From the NCBI GenBank assembly GCA_910587085.1, contig CAJUMC010000002.1:1-64000 (forward strand): a stretch of 64,000 nt of DNA, read 5' to 3'. This DNA comes from an uncultured Lachnospiraceae bacterium. Its GTDB lineage: Bacteria; Bacillota; Clostridia; Lachnospirales; Lachnospiraceae. Of the stretch, positions 7,992-16,398 are shown piece after piece (positions within the stretch are counted from its first letter, which is position 1; every line of letters starts with the position of its first letter). The position numbers and the translations under genes are program-made. The notes beneath the pieces were generated by a model that was not told where the DNA came from, did not search any database, and saw nothing but the letters and a program-made list of their open reading frames with translations.

Positions 7992-9230
7992 TTGCTGGTA
8001 TTTGTCTTGTTCTTATCAGCAGCATTTTCCGCTTGCGGGCAGGAAACCCGGATGGAAGGAGATAAAGAGAATACGGAGGCGGCATTGCTGCCGTCCTCCG
8101 GGGAAAGCAAGACAGAACTTCCACGGGAAACAGAAGGGACGGCAATATCGTCTGCGGCCGTAACGACGCCCGGGCCGACACCGGCACAGGCTACCCTGCC
8201 GTCGGAACCGCCTGCGCCGACCGGCATGCCGGTTCCGGATCCGGAGCCTTTCCTGCAGATGGACGATGAGCCGGGGCGGAAGGATTATCTGGTTTACCGG
8301 GAAATAACCCCGCAGGAGGGGGTTGCCGTATACATCAATGAAAAAAAGATGAAGCCGGAATATGATGATCTGAGTGAGGAATTCCGCAGACGGGCCGCAT
8401 CGAAGCCGGAGGTGATTATTCAGGCCGGCGGGTATCAGTATGTGCTGGAAAAGGAATATTTTCTGGAATGCGGAGAGCCTGTCGTAACAATCAAAGAGGG
8501 CTGTTATGCGGGGCTGGAGTACGAGGAGATCCTGCCGGTGAAGGAACTGCCGGATGCCCTCTCGCCGATCGGTTCCGCCGAGGTATACGGCAGGGAATAT
8601 GTATTGGATATTCGATCGCTGGCAGAAGGAAAAAAGGTGGAGGCCCTGGAGGTTATCCCTGGGGAGGATACGGAGCTCTCGGCAGGCTACCGGCTGAATC
8701 AGAAGGGAGAGAAGGTCTTCGCCCTGTCCGTTCCGCGATGGAGCGAGAGCTCAAGGGAATATTGGAGAGAAGGAATTTTCTGGTATCCGGGACTCGATCT
8801 GCCGGAGCAGGAACACTATTCGCTTGTTTATGAAGAACTTTCTCATTTTACGGACAGCGGAATCGGATATCGCCGGGTAGGGATAGCGGCGGGAAATCAA
8901 ATGATATTCCTTGGGAAATTCTGTAACGATATCTTTTTTCCGGATACGGAGATTGGATATTATGACGAGTACTGGGAATTTGACCTGGAGGGAGGCCCGG
9001 ATCTGCAGCCGTGGCAGCCGCGTCCGCTGGAGCCGGAGACGCTGCTGGATCTGGACGGAGACGGAGTTCCGGAAAAGATTTCGTATCGGATGACCGGAGA
9101 AAGAATGGGAAGCAGCCGGTTTATCGTTTCCGTCAACGGAGTTGAAAATGTGCTGGACGACTTTCGAACGGATGTTTTTTTGGAAACTGTATGTTTACGG
9201 CAAGCCTGGACGGAAAAACAAAACAGCTGA
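7992..9230 (+). CDS. Frameshifted DLDGDG lipoprotein, 5' part
   Basis: Open frame from a TTG at 7992. The signal peptide seems to begin upstream at ATA 7971 (KWKRAFLLVFVLFLSAAFSAC), where an AGAAAGG ribosome site is correctly placed but no standard start codon exists. The lipobox is FSAC. A Thr/Pro-rich linker follows (near residues 25-95), then strands, then LLDLDGDGVPEKISY near the end, as in the preceding lipoprotein. After the seven-T run at 9175-9181 the frame departs from the family pattern and ends 49 bases later. The matching continuation is in another frame. It may be a pseudogene, or expressed by slippage. Function unknown. Confidence 0.55.
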   Translation: MLVFVLFLSAAFSACGQETRMEGDKENTEAALLPSSGESKTELPRETEGTAISSAAVTTPGPTPAQATLPSEPPAPTGMPVPDPEPFLQMDDEPGRKDYLVYREITPQEGVAVYINEKKMKPEYDDLSEEFRRRAASKPEVIIQAGGYQYVLEKEYFLECGEPVVTIKEGCYAGLEYEEILPVKELPDALSPIGSAEVYGREYVLDIRSLAEGKKVEALEVIPGEDTELSAGYRLNQKGEKVFALSVPRWSESSREYWREGIFWYPGLDLPEQEHYSLVYEELSHFTDSGIGYRRVGIAAGNQMIFLGKFCNDIFFPDTEIGYYDEYWEFDLEGGPDLQPWQPRPLEPETLLDLDGDGVPEKISYRMTGERMGSSRFIVSVNGVENVLDDFRTDVFLETVCLRQAWTEKQNS

Positions 9231-9698
9231 TGGTATTTCACTTAGGGGACGGAGCAAGCCGTGAGATTACCATTTACAGCTACAGGAACGGCTGCCTGCA
9301 GAGGGCGGGGCAGATTGAGAATGCGGACAGCTACCGTATATCGGAGGAGGACGGCATTGGTGTATTTGCTATGTTCCGCAGGATAAGCCCTCTGCAAAGC
9401 GATATGACGCTGATGAAGTACAGCCTGACCGACGGCATGCTCCGGGAGATTCCGCAGGAATATTATAAATTCTGTGAAAACCGCATGGAGGAAAATGGAA
9501 CCCCGGCCCGGAATATTCTTACACTTTTGCAGGACTTTGAGCTGCACACGGAAAAAGGCGGCGACAGTACTTTTGTTCTGCCAAAAGGAAGCCATGTCAC
9601 AACGCTGGGCGGCGATCTGGCGGATTGGATTCATTCGCAGCGACGGCACGGAAATTGACGGCGGGGAACTGTTTGATCATCTGATGATATACGGATGA
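9182..9698 (+). pseudogene. Frameshifted lipoprotein, 3' part
   Basis: Continuation of the gene starting near 7992. Adding one T to the run at 9175-9181 would join it to the frame encoding MFTASLDGKTKQLMVFHLG and an SH3-like segment (LPKGSHVTTLGGDLADWI) up to about 9630. A second shift near 9630-9635 is needed to reach the frame ending SDGTEIDGGELFDHLMIYG at 9698. That end completes the SH3-like domain seen in the neighbouring lipoprotein. Two shifts in one gene argue for decay, though the first lies exactly on a homopolymer. Confidence 0.6.
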
Positions 9699-9884
9699 AA
9701 AGCATCCTGATCTTTGTGCGGATTTTGCGTGGCAGACGCAAAACCGAAGGAGTGTCGGCTCGGCTGTCTGTCACGGTCAGGCAGCAAATGGAGTGTGCGA
9801 TCGGGCAAAGGATAAAATCATTTTTATCCGGACGGACGTTGCTTTCGACTTCCCTGTGTTGGGCTTATACGGGTGTATAGCTGT

Positions 9885-9919
9885 AAAGAAAGAGGCTGTT
9901 TCACAGCCTCTTTCTTTTT
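9885..9919 (+). terminator. Strong Rho-independent terminator
   Basis: AAAGAAAGAGGCTG pairs perfectly with CAGCCTCTTTCTTT around a five-base loop and runs into T5. It ends the accessory left-end block. The A-rich left arm means it may also work on the other strand. Confidence 0.9.
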
Positions 9920-9945
9920 GTCCGCATTCCTTTTTTGCAGAAAGA

Positions 9946-9974
9946 TTGCAAAAATATTTCCTCCGGTGTATAAT
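9946..9974 (+). promoter_or_regulatory. Promoter of the ABC exporter gene
   Basis: TTGCAA (9946-9951), a 17-base spacer and TATAAT (9969-9974), about 35 bases before the chosen start codon. Confidence 0.65.
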
Positions 9975-10009
9975 GTGAGATTATGATAAAGAAGGGGGGC
10001 GGACAGAAA

Positions 10010-11746
10010 ATGAATCCAAGAGCAAAAAAATTTGTATCCTATTACAAGCCGTATCTCCGCGTATTTACCGCGGATATGCTTTGTGCGTTTGCGGTGGCGG
10101 CGATTTCGCTGGTGCTGCCGATGATTGTGCGCTATATTACCAATACCGTGCTGGTTAATTATGAGATCAGCGAGGCGGTCGGAGAGATCGCAAAGCTTGC
10201 GGCAGTGATGGCGGCGCTCGCGGTACTGCAGTTTTTCTGTAATTTTTTCATCAATTATCAGGGGCATATCATGGGTGCAAAAATGGAATATGACATGCGC
10301 AATGATATTTTTGATCATTATCAGAAGCTTTCTTTCAATTTCTATGATAATCAGAAGGTAGGTCAGCTGATGACGCGCGTCACAAACGATCTGTTCGAGA
10401 TTACGGAACTCTGCCACCATGGCCCGGAGGATATCGTAATTTCCATTATTAAATTTGCCGGCGCGTTTGTTATTCTGCTCTCGGTCAACGGGAAGCTGAC
10501 GCTGCTGCTTTTTGCGGTAATTCCGCTGATGTTTGTTTTTGCCTATATCATGAAAGGGCGGATGAACCGGGCATTCCGCAGAAACCGTGAAAATATTGCA
10601 GAAATCAACGCGCAGATCGAGGATAATCTCTCCGGCATCCGCGTTGTGAAATCCTTTGCGAACGAAGAGCAGGAAAAGCGGAAATTCCGTATCGGAAACG
10701 GAAAATTTGTCGAGAGCAAAAGCCATGCCTACTGGCAGATGGCAACCTTTCATTCCGGACTCGGCTTTTTCACCAGCATGATCAATGTCGTTGTCATTGC
10801 CGGCGGCGGGCTTCTGATTGCGCGGGGCGGACTGAGGGTGAGCGACCTCCTGACCTTTCTGCTCTATGTGAATAATATCATTGAACCCGTGAATAAACTG
10901 ATCAATTTTACCGAGCAGTTCCAGAACGGCGTGACGGGCTTTTCGCGCTTTATGGATATCCTGGAGATGGAACCGGATATTAAGGATCGGGCGGATGCGG
11001 TGGAGCTTGCGGATGTGAAGGGAGATATCCGGTTTGAAAATGTGGCGTTCCGCTATGAGGGAACCAGGGAGGATGTGTTTGAGCATATTGATCTCTCGGT
11101 TCCAGCGGGCGGCTATGTGGCGCTGGTCGGCTCCTCCGGGGTTGGAAAAACAACGCTTTGCAGCCTGATCCCGCGCTTTTACGAGGTTTCGGAGGGCAGC
11201 GTTTCCATCGACGGGACGGATGTGCGAGGCGTCACCCTGCGCTCGCTGCGCCGCAGCATCGGCATTGTGCAGCAGGACGTCTATCTTTTCGCGGGCACGG
11301 TAGCTGACAATATCCGCTACGGGAGGCTGGACGCGACAATGGAGGAGATACAGCAGGCGGCAAAGCGCGCGAACGCGCATGAATTTATTATGGAGCTTCC
11401 GGACGGCTATGATACCTACATAGGGCAGCGCGGCGTGAAGCTTTCCGGCGGGCAGAAGCAGCGGCTTTCCATTGCGCGGGTGTTCCTGAAAAATCCGCCG
11501 ATCCTGATTTTTGACGAGGCGACCTCAGCGCTTGACAACGAGAGCGAAAAGGTGGTACAGGAGTCTCTGGAAAAGCTGGCGGCAGGAAGAACAACATTTG
11601 TAATAGCACACCGGCTGACGACCATCCGCAATGCGCGGGAGATACTGGTGCTGACGGAAAACGGCATCCGGGAGCGCGGGACGCATGCGGAGCTGATGGA
11701 GAAAAACGGGCTGTATGCGTCGCTTTATCAGGTGGGAAAGGTTTAA
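10010..11746 (+). CDS. ABC exporter half-transporter (permease fused to ATPase)
   Basis: 578 residues from the ATG at 10010, placed after AAGGGGGGCGGAC; the frame opens nine codons earlier without a better site. The N-terminal 320 residues form a six-helix type IV exporter domain. The ATPase domain has Walker A GSSGVGKTT, signature LSGGQKQRL, Walker B ILIFDEATSALD and a switch His in AHRLTT. Proteins of this class work as dimers in the membrane and export lipids, drugs or peptides. As a single gene it is presumably a homodimer. The substrate cannot be read from the sequence. It has its own promoter and a hairpin after the stop. Confidence 0.92.
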   Translation: MNPRAKKFVSYYKPYLRVFTADMLCAFAVAAISLVLPMIVRYITNTVLVNYEISEAVGEIAKLAAVMAALAVLQFFCNFFINYQGHIMGAKMEYDMRNDIFDHYQKLSFNFYDNQKVGQLMTRVTNDLFEITELCHHGPEDIVISIIKFAGAFVILLSVNGKLTLLLFAVIPLMFVFAYIMKGRMNRAFRRNRENIAEINAQIEDNLSGIRVVKSFANEEQEKRKFRIGNGKFVESKSHAYWQMATFHSGLGFFTSMINVVVIAGGGLLIARGGLRVSDLLTFLLYVNNIIEPVNKLINFTEQFQNGVTGFSRFMDILEMEPDIKDRADAVELADVKGDIRFENVAFRYEGTREDVFEHIDLSVPAGGYVALVGSSGVGKTTLCSLIPRFYEVSEGSVSIDGTDVRGVTLRSLRRSIGIVQQDVYLFAGTVADNIRYGRLDATMEEIQQAAKRANAHEFIMELPDGYDTYIGQRGVKLSGGQKQRLSIARVFLKNPPILIFDEATSALDNESEKVVQESLEKLAAGRTTFVIAHRLTTIRNAREILVLTENGIRERGTHAELMEKNGLYASLYQVGKV

Positions 11747-11756
11747 AAACAGGAAA

Positions 11757-11798
11757 GAAAGGGCGCTTCCGGAGAGGATTCCGGCAGCGCCCCTTTCG
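11757..11798 (+). terminator. Hairpin after the ABC exporter
   Basis: GAAAGGGCGCTTCCGGA faces TCCGGCAGCGCCCCTTTC with small mismatches. The stem is strong but lacks a clear T tract. Confidence 0.5.
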
Positions 11799-11954
11799 GC
11801 TGTATTCCGGGAAGAATAGTATCAGGTTTTTTGGAAACAGCTAAGACTGCACGGACAAAGCAGGAACCTTGCATTGCCAGACGGCAGAAAGACAGCCGGG
11901 GCAGCTATAAAAAACAAAGTTACAGGAATGTCTGATTGTACGGAGATCATGAAA

Positions 11955-12383
11955 ATGGAAATAAATATCGAAGAGGACGCGAATGCTGTGAAAACCGGCA
12001 GGGGATTTGCAGATTATCTGTCGGCAGTTAAGAATGGAGATCATCGTGCCCGCATGCGGGAAATTTTGGACTGGGTAGAAGGCAGGTTTCCCGAGCTGAA
12101 ATCAAAAATTGCATGGAACCAGCCTGTGTTTACGGATCACGGCACATTTATTATCGGTTTCAGCATGTCGAAACAGCATATTTCGGTTGCACCGGAGCCG
12201 GCGGCGATCAAGAAATTTTCGGAAGAGATTGCCGCGGCGGGATATGGCTGCAGCTTAAATATCTTCCGTATCCGCTGGGAGGAGCAGGTTGATTTTCTGC
12301 TGTTGGAACGGATCATTCAATATAACCGGAAAGACAAGGCAGACTGCAAATCCTTCTGGAGAAAACAGCCTCGGCCGGGCTGA
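11955..12383 (+). CDS. DUF1801 / YdhG-like protein
   Basis: 142 residues from the ATG at 11955, which has GGAG nine bases upstream; the frame is open from 11874, and ATGs at 11928 and 11949 are badly spaced. The core WVEGRFPELKSKIAWNQPVF, DHGTFIIGFSMSKQHISVAPE and NIFRIRW segments match the DUF1801/YdhG family, which includes a Bacillus protein described as an iron chaperone-like frataxin homologue. Length is usual for the family. It is a cytoplasmic single-domain protein with no operon partner here. The last 14 codons overlap the first unit of a 39-bp tandem repeat, so its C-terminus may have been extended by repeat growth. Confidence 0.75.
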   Translation: MEINIEEDANAVKTGRGFADYLSAVKNGDHRARMREILDWVEGRFPELKSKIAWNQPVFTDHGTFIIGFSMSKQHISVAPEPAAIKKFSEEIAAAGYGCSLNIFRIRWEEQVDFLLLERIIQYNRKDKADCKSFWRKQPRPG

Positions 12384-12458
12384 CTGAAATCCTTCCGGAA
12401 AAAATAGTTCCGTCCCGGTTGACGGAAGTCTTTCCGGAAAAAATGCCCCTGGCCTGGT
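12341..12458 (+). repeat. Three imperfect 39-bp tandem repeats
   Basis: Units at 12341-12380, 12381-12419 and 12420-12458 share a TGACTGAAATCCTTCCGGAA-like start and a CCCGG-like end. The first lies inside the DUF1801 gene; the others follow its stop. A shortened fourth unit may begin at 12459. Confidence 0.7.
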
Positions 12459-12496
12459 CTGAATGAAATTTTCAAAGCTGCTGCTCTTTGCGTCCG

Positions 12497-13981
12497 TCAG
12501 GAAGCAGAGCGCAGTAGTTCTTTTATTATGCCGACGAGATAGAGCGAGCCCGCGCAGAGCAGGATTTCGTCCGGACCCGTCAGCCGCCGCCCTTCAAGAA
12601 AAGCCTCCTGCGGCGAATGGTATGCCGCGACCAAAGCAGCAGAATGAGCCAGGAAGCATTCCTTAAGCTGTTCCGGCCCAATAGCGCGAGCGCCGCCGAC
12701 CGTTGTGACCAGATAGCGGCAGAAAAGCCCGCTTTCGCAGATTTCGCGGATCATTTCGGAAGTATCCTTTTCCTTTACCGCGGAAAAAAGCAGAGTGACC
12801 GGACGCCCCGCGGCAACGCGCCTGACGGAAGCCAGCAGCATGCGGATACCGTCGGCATTGTGTGCGCCGTCCAAGTAAACGCCGGGCGCGGCCTGTTCAA
12901 AACGTCCCTCCCAGGCTGAGCCGGCAAGCCCGCGCAGCAGATCGGCGCGAACCCTGTCCGGAACTGTGCAGGTTCCTGTCGGCGCGGGCGGCCGGTACGG
13001 GCCCTGTGCCTGCGGGGATGCGAGCAGATGCAGCCAGAGCGCGGCGGTATAGGCGATCGCCGCGTTTTCTGCCTGGTAGAGTGCGGGGCTGTTTACGACG
13101 AGCGTATCGCAGATGCCATCCGGAAAAGCATCCGTCGAAAAAATACTTTCCCTCAGCGGTCCGCAATCCCCGGCGGACAGGCGAAAGGTGAATTTCAGGC
13201 AGTCCGCCGAAGCAGCGGCAGAAATGCTGTTTTCCCGGACAGAAAGCTCCTGCCCGGGAAGCATAAGTTCCGTAGACGATGGTTCTTTGGACAGGCTGCA
13301 GTTTCGCCGGCCGATGCCGATGTACGGCGCAAAACGCCTGTCTGCTTCTTCTGTGATGACCCTGCAGGCCTCCGGATCATCGTTGCAGTAAATCAGCGGC
13401 ATGCCCGAAACTATGATGCCGGCCTTTTCCGCGGCAATTTTTGCAACGGTATCTCCGAGAAGCTCCGTGTGATCAAGGCTGATTGAGGTGATAATGGTGA
13501 GTACCGGAAAAAGGGCAGCGCTCGTGGAGTCCAGACGTCCGCCGAGTCCGGTTTCGACAACAACGTAATCCGGTGCCTTCTCCCGGTACCAGCAGAGCGC
13601 CGCTGCAAAAAGATAATCAAAGTAAGTGATGCCGGTATATCCCTCCCGCGAAAGCGCATCGGCGGCATCCCTTACCAGGCCCAGGCAAGCGGCAAAATCC
13701 TCTGGCCCGATCAGCTCCCGATCCAGCTGAATGCGCTCGCGGACATCGACCAGATGGGGCGAGGTAAAAAGCCCGGTGCGGTATCCGCGGGCTGTGAGCA
13801 TATCGGCGAGGAAAGCGCAGACGGAGCCCTTTCCGTTTGTTCCTGCCACATGGATAATCTTAAGGCCGCGCTCCGGGTGCCCGAGCAGCGAGAGCAGATA
13901 GGATGTGTTTTCAATACCCGGATGCGAACTGTATTTCCCGATGTGATCTAAAAAATCAAGAGCTTCCTCATACGTCTGCAT
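12497..13981 (-). CDS. folC: Folylpolyglutamate/dihydrofolate synthase
   Basis: 494 residues, start at 13981 (MQTYEEALDFL) with GAAAGGA nine bases upstream; the frame opens at 14029 but that part lacks family similarity. The enzyme adds glutamates to folates, and often glutamate to dihydropteroate, using ATP in the cytoplasm. HVAGTNGKGSV is the P-loop. TSPHLVDVRERI is the conserved folate-site block. VVVETGLGGRLDSTS and SISLDHTELLGDT are further Mur-ligase family motifs, and LDGAHNADG opens the C-terminal domain. It is somewhat longer than usual, with a variable insert around residues 235-285. It reads against its left neighbour and follows the HtrA gene on the same strand after a repeat-rich gap. 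Confidence 0.93.
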   Translation of the reverse strand: MQTYEEALDFLDHIGKYSSHPGIENTSYLLSLLGHPERGLKIIHVAGTNGKGSVCAFLADMLTARGYRTGLFTSPHLVDVRERIQLDRELIGPEDFAACLGLVRDAADALSREGYTGITYFDYLFAAALCWYREKAPDYVVVETGLGGRLDSTSAALFPVLTIITSISLDHTELLGDTVAKIAAEKAGIIVSGMPLIYCNDDPEACRVITEEADRRFAPYIGIGRRNCSLSKEPSSTELMLPGQELSVRENSISAAASADCLKFTFRLSAGDCGPLRESIFSTDAFPDGICDTLVVNSPALYQAENAAIAYTAALWLHLLASPQAQGPYRPPAPTGTCTVPDRVRADLLRGLAGSAWEGRFEQAAPGVYLDGAHNADGIRMLLASVRRVAAGRPVTLLFSAVKEKDTSEMIREICESGLFCRYLVTTVGGARAIGPEQLKECFLAHSAALVAAYHSPQEAFLEGRRLTGPDEILLCAGSLYLVGIIKELLRSAS

Positions 13982-14361
13982 GTTCCATTTTCCTTTCGAT
14001 TGCTGTCTGCGTTCCTTGTCGGCTGTCATCTGCTGCCTTTGTTTGCTCTCCCCCGCTGCCCCCTGGCTGCGTCTGTTATTTGCGCGCAGCCTGGTTCCCG
14101 CTGTTAGCTGTCCTTTACCTGCAATCTTTATTTGCTGCTACCCGGTCACGTCTGCTTATTTGACTGCAGTTGGTTTCCTTTGTTAGCTGTCCCTTACCAG
14201 CTGCCTTGTATGCCGCATTTCCTGCGTTCCTTTGTCTGCTGTTTCCGCCTGTTCCTTTCGCTTGCCGACGGATTCCTTTGCCTGACCTTCCTCTTGCCTG
14301 CCGCCTGTATCCTTTAATTAGTCGGCGTCCAGAGTACTGTTTTCCTGTCAATCAAAACCGG
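13982..14361 (-). other. Pyrimidine-rich gap between htrA and folC
   Basis: About 380 bases upstream of folC, very rich in CTG, TTTGC and CCTTT words on the plus strand. It contains the 79-bp imperfect repeat described separately and several shorter related words. No gene, folate riboswitch or clear terminator was recognised. Confidence 0.5.
14070..14227. repeat. Two imperfect 79-bp tandem repeats
   Basis: Both copies (14070-14148, 14149-14227) begin CGTCTG and share TTATTTG, GTTAGCTGTCC and TTACC words in the same order. They lie upstream of folC. Confidence 0.55.
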
Positions 14362-15951
14362 TTAATCAAAATCCGCGATGCTTCCCAGAATCACGGTTAC
14401 AGTGCGCTCTGTGTAGGAGCCGCTCTCAAGGCGGGAGAGAGTCACTTCGACCGCAGTGCCGGCGCGGTAGGAATTTACCTTGTCCTGAAGCTGCGTCCTG
14501 GCTGTGACGGGAGAGCCGTCTATGGCGGTAATAATATCGCCGGAGACAATGCCCGCCCGATCCGCTGCTCCGCCCGCGACAACGTCGGCGATAAAGACGC
14601 CCCGAGGAAAGCCGTACAGCGCCGATATCTCCTCGGTGATCTCGGACTGCGAGAGGTGGACGCCGAGATAGCCCTTCTCCTCGTCGGACAGGATTTCGCG
14701 GTTCATCAGTTCATCCAGAATATCTGCGGCACTGCTGATCGGAATGGCGTAGCCCATCCCCTCCACGGCGGTGCCGGATAGCTTGGCGGTATTGATGCCG
14801 ATCACCTCGCCCTTTGTGTTGAGCAGAGCGCCGCCGCTGTTGCCGGGATTGATGGCGGCGGTCACCTGCAGAGCGATCAGCTTCGTCTTTTTACCGGTGG
14901 CGGAATCCGTAACATTCACCTCGCGTTCTCTCGCGCTCAGATAGCCGACGGTGGTGGTCTGTCCGTAGCCGAGCGCGTTGCCGATGGCGATGACCATCTG
15001 ACCGACCTTCATATCGTCTGAGCTTCCTAGGACGGCAGGACGGATTGCCGCTTTTGTCTCTGCTGGAACGGCGGAGAGAGGAACCGAAACGATGGCGAGA
15101 TCCGCCGCCTCGTCCGTGCCGCGCACCGAAGCGGCAAGCACTGTACCGTCCGGGAAAGTAATATTGGTGGTAAGCGCGTCGTCCACCACATGATTGTTTG
15201 TGGCGATCAGCAGTTCGCGGTCATTTTCGCCCACGATAATGCCGGAGCCGGAGCCTTCGGTCGTCCCCTCATAAAGGTAGCCGAAAAAGCCCGTTGAGCT
15301 GCGGAACGTACAGGAGATCGAAACGAGCGACGGCATGGAACGCTCTACGATATCGGAAACGTCGCAGGTGGTGACGGAGGCCGACTCTGCCACCTGGGTG
15401 GAAACAATCGGCCGGAGCCGGGTACCCGAAGGATTCCCGTGGTCATCCGCATCCTGCGCCAGGCCGGGGCGAGCAGTCGGATTGAGGAAATAGTACAGCT
15501 CCTGGAATCCGAAAAAGGCTGCTGCTGCCACTGCGCCGAATACAGCGGCGGAGGCGATAAGCCCCGCTCCTTTCTTCAGGATGCGGCTGCCTGTGCCCGT
15601 TTTTCTGCGCTTTGCGCGCGGTTCTTCAAACGGGGAGAAAACAGCCGGTTCGCAGTAAGGGATGGAACGGAGCGGGGTGCTGCCGTTTTCCGGTCTGCTC
15701 TGAGCGGGTGCGCCGTCCTGGGCGGCCTCGTTGGAGACAGGTGGGTAAAAATCCGGGCCGCACACCGATGCGCCGCTGTGTTCTGCCCCTGTGTTTTCCG
15801 AACTCTGTCCGGGAGCTTTGGCTTCGCTTTGGGGGAAGGCTTCCACGGGAGGCATGGGAGAGGAGGAGCCTTCTGCGCTGCCGTTCCCCGCCGGTATCTG
15901 CGGCTGCCGATCCGCCCAGAAGCTGTAATCGTTTTCGCTGTTGTCTGTCAT
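14362..15951 (-). CDS. HtrA/DegP-type membrane serine protease with PDZ domain
   Basis: 529 residues from ATG 15951, which has GGAGGA seven bases upstream; the frame opens at 15984. Residues 1-115 are a Pro/Ser-rich cytoplasmic region, followed by a membrane segment near 125-155 (GLIASAAVFGAVAAAAFFG). The trypsin-like domain carries the full triad: His254 in NNHVVDD, Asp284 in AADLAIV and Ser372 in NPGNSGGALL. A single PDZ domain (YLGVHL to DIITAIDGSPV) closes the protein. HtrA proteases degrade or refold damaged proteins on the outer side of the membrane under envelope stress. It is read away from the sugar transferase gene. The long N-terminal region is typical of Gram-positive HtrA but its role is unclear. 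Confidence 0.92.
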   Translation of the reverse strand: MTDNSENDYSFWADRQPQIPAGNGSAEGSSSPMPPVEAFPQSEAKAPGQSSENTGAEHSGASVCGPDFYPPVSNEAAQDGAPAQSRPENGSTPLRSIPYCEPAVFSPFEEPRAKRRKTGTGSRILKKGAGLIASAAVFGAVAAAAFFGFQELYYFLNPTARPGLAQDADDHGNPSGTRLRPIVSTQVAESASVTTCDVSDIVERSMPSLVSISCTFRSSTGFFGYLYEGTTEGSGSGIIVGENDRELLIATNNHVVDDALTTNITFPDGTVLAASVRGTDEAADLAIVSVPLSAVPAETKAAIRPAVLGSSDDMKVGQMVIAIGNALGYGQTTTVGYLSAREREVNVTDSATGKKTKLIALQVTAAINPGNSGGALLNTKGEVIGINTAKLSGTAVEGMGYAIPISSAADILDELMNREILSDEEKGYLGVHLSQSEITEEISALYGFPRGVFIADVVAGGAADRAGIVSGDIITAIDGSPVTARTQLQDKVNSYRAGTAVEVTLSRLESGSYTERTVTVILGSIADFD

Positions 15952-16398
15952 ATGGGATTCCTCCGTTTCTGCGATATGCTGCAATTATGATTTTATGAAA
16001 TTCCTGATATTAATATGGCGTGATTACGAGCCCCGAATTCCTGAATAAATATGGCGTGATTTGCGATTTCCAAGTCCGATTTCAAAATGGCGGGGGATTT
16101 ACGATCTCCGGCGTCGGAATTCGCACCGCGCAGGCCCTGCGGGCAGCGGCAGGTGAAATGCGGGACGGGCTGCAGCGGGCTGCCATAAGCCTTGCCGGAG
16201 TTTCCGCCGGATACGGCCCGGGCCCTCTTTTCCTTGAATTTTTTCCGGTTTTGGATATAATCATATAAACGGTAATATTGTATCAAAATTTTGTGATGAA
16301 ATTGTGAATAAGTGAAATTTAAGATTTCTTAAGATTTTTATCATTGTGTTCACAAAGGAAATAGAGTATTCTGAATATGCTGGTGAGGAAAAAAGAGG
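15952..16398. other. Divergent intergenic region between htrA and the sugar transferase
   Basis: About 450 bases that must hold promoters for both directions. A degenerate tandem repeat covers 15999-16118. An AT-rich part follows (16260-16390) with TATAAT-like words near 16255. No gene is seen; small open frames lack ribosome sites. Confidence 0.5.
15999..16118. repeat. Degenerate tandem repeat of about 38-45 bp
   Basis: AATTCCTGA followed by AATATGGCGTGATT occurs at 15999 and again at 16036. A third, weaker copy with AAAATGGCGGGGGATT begins near 16079. Confidence 0.55.

Noticed and set aside
7976..8065. 29-codon frame starting at ATG 7976
   Set aside because: It overlaps the lipoprotein signal peptide in another frame; the lipobox-containing frame is far more convincing.
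9824..11380. Long minus-strand frame opposite the ABC exporter
   Set aside because: It is the shadow of a strongly supported plus-strand gene with all ABC motifs; residue content is His/Arg-rich and there is no ribosome site.
13982..14361. Tetrahydrofolate riboswitch before folC
   Set aside because: The sequence is dominated by simple pyrimidine-rich repeats and lacks the expected conserved loops.
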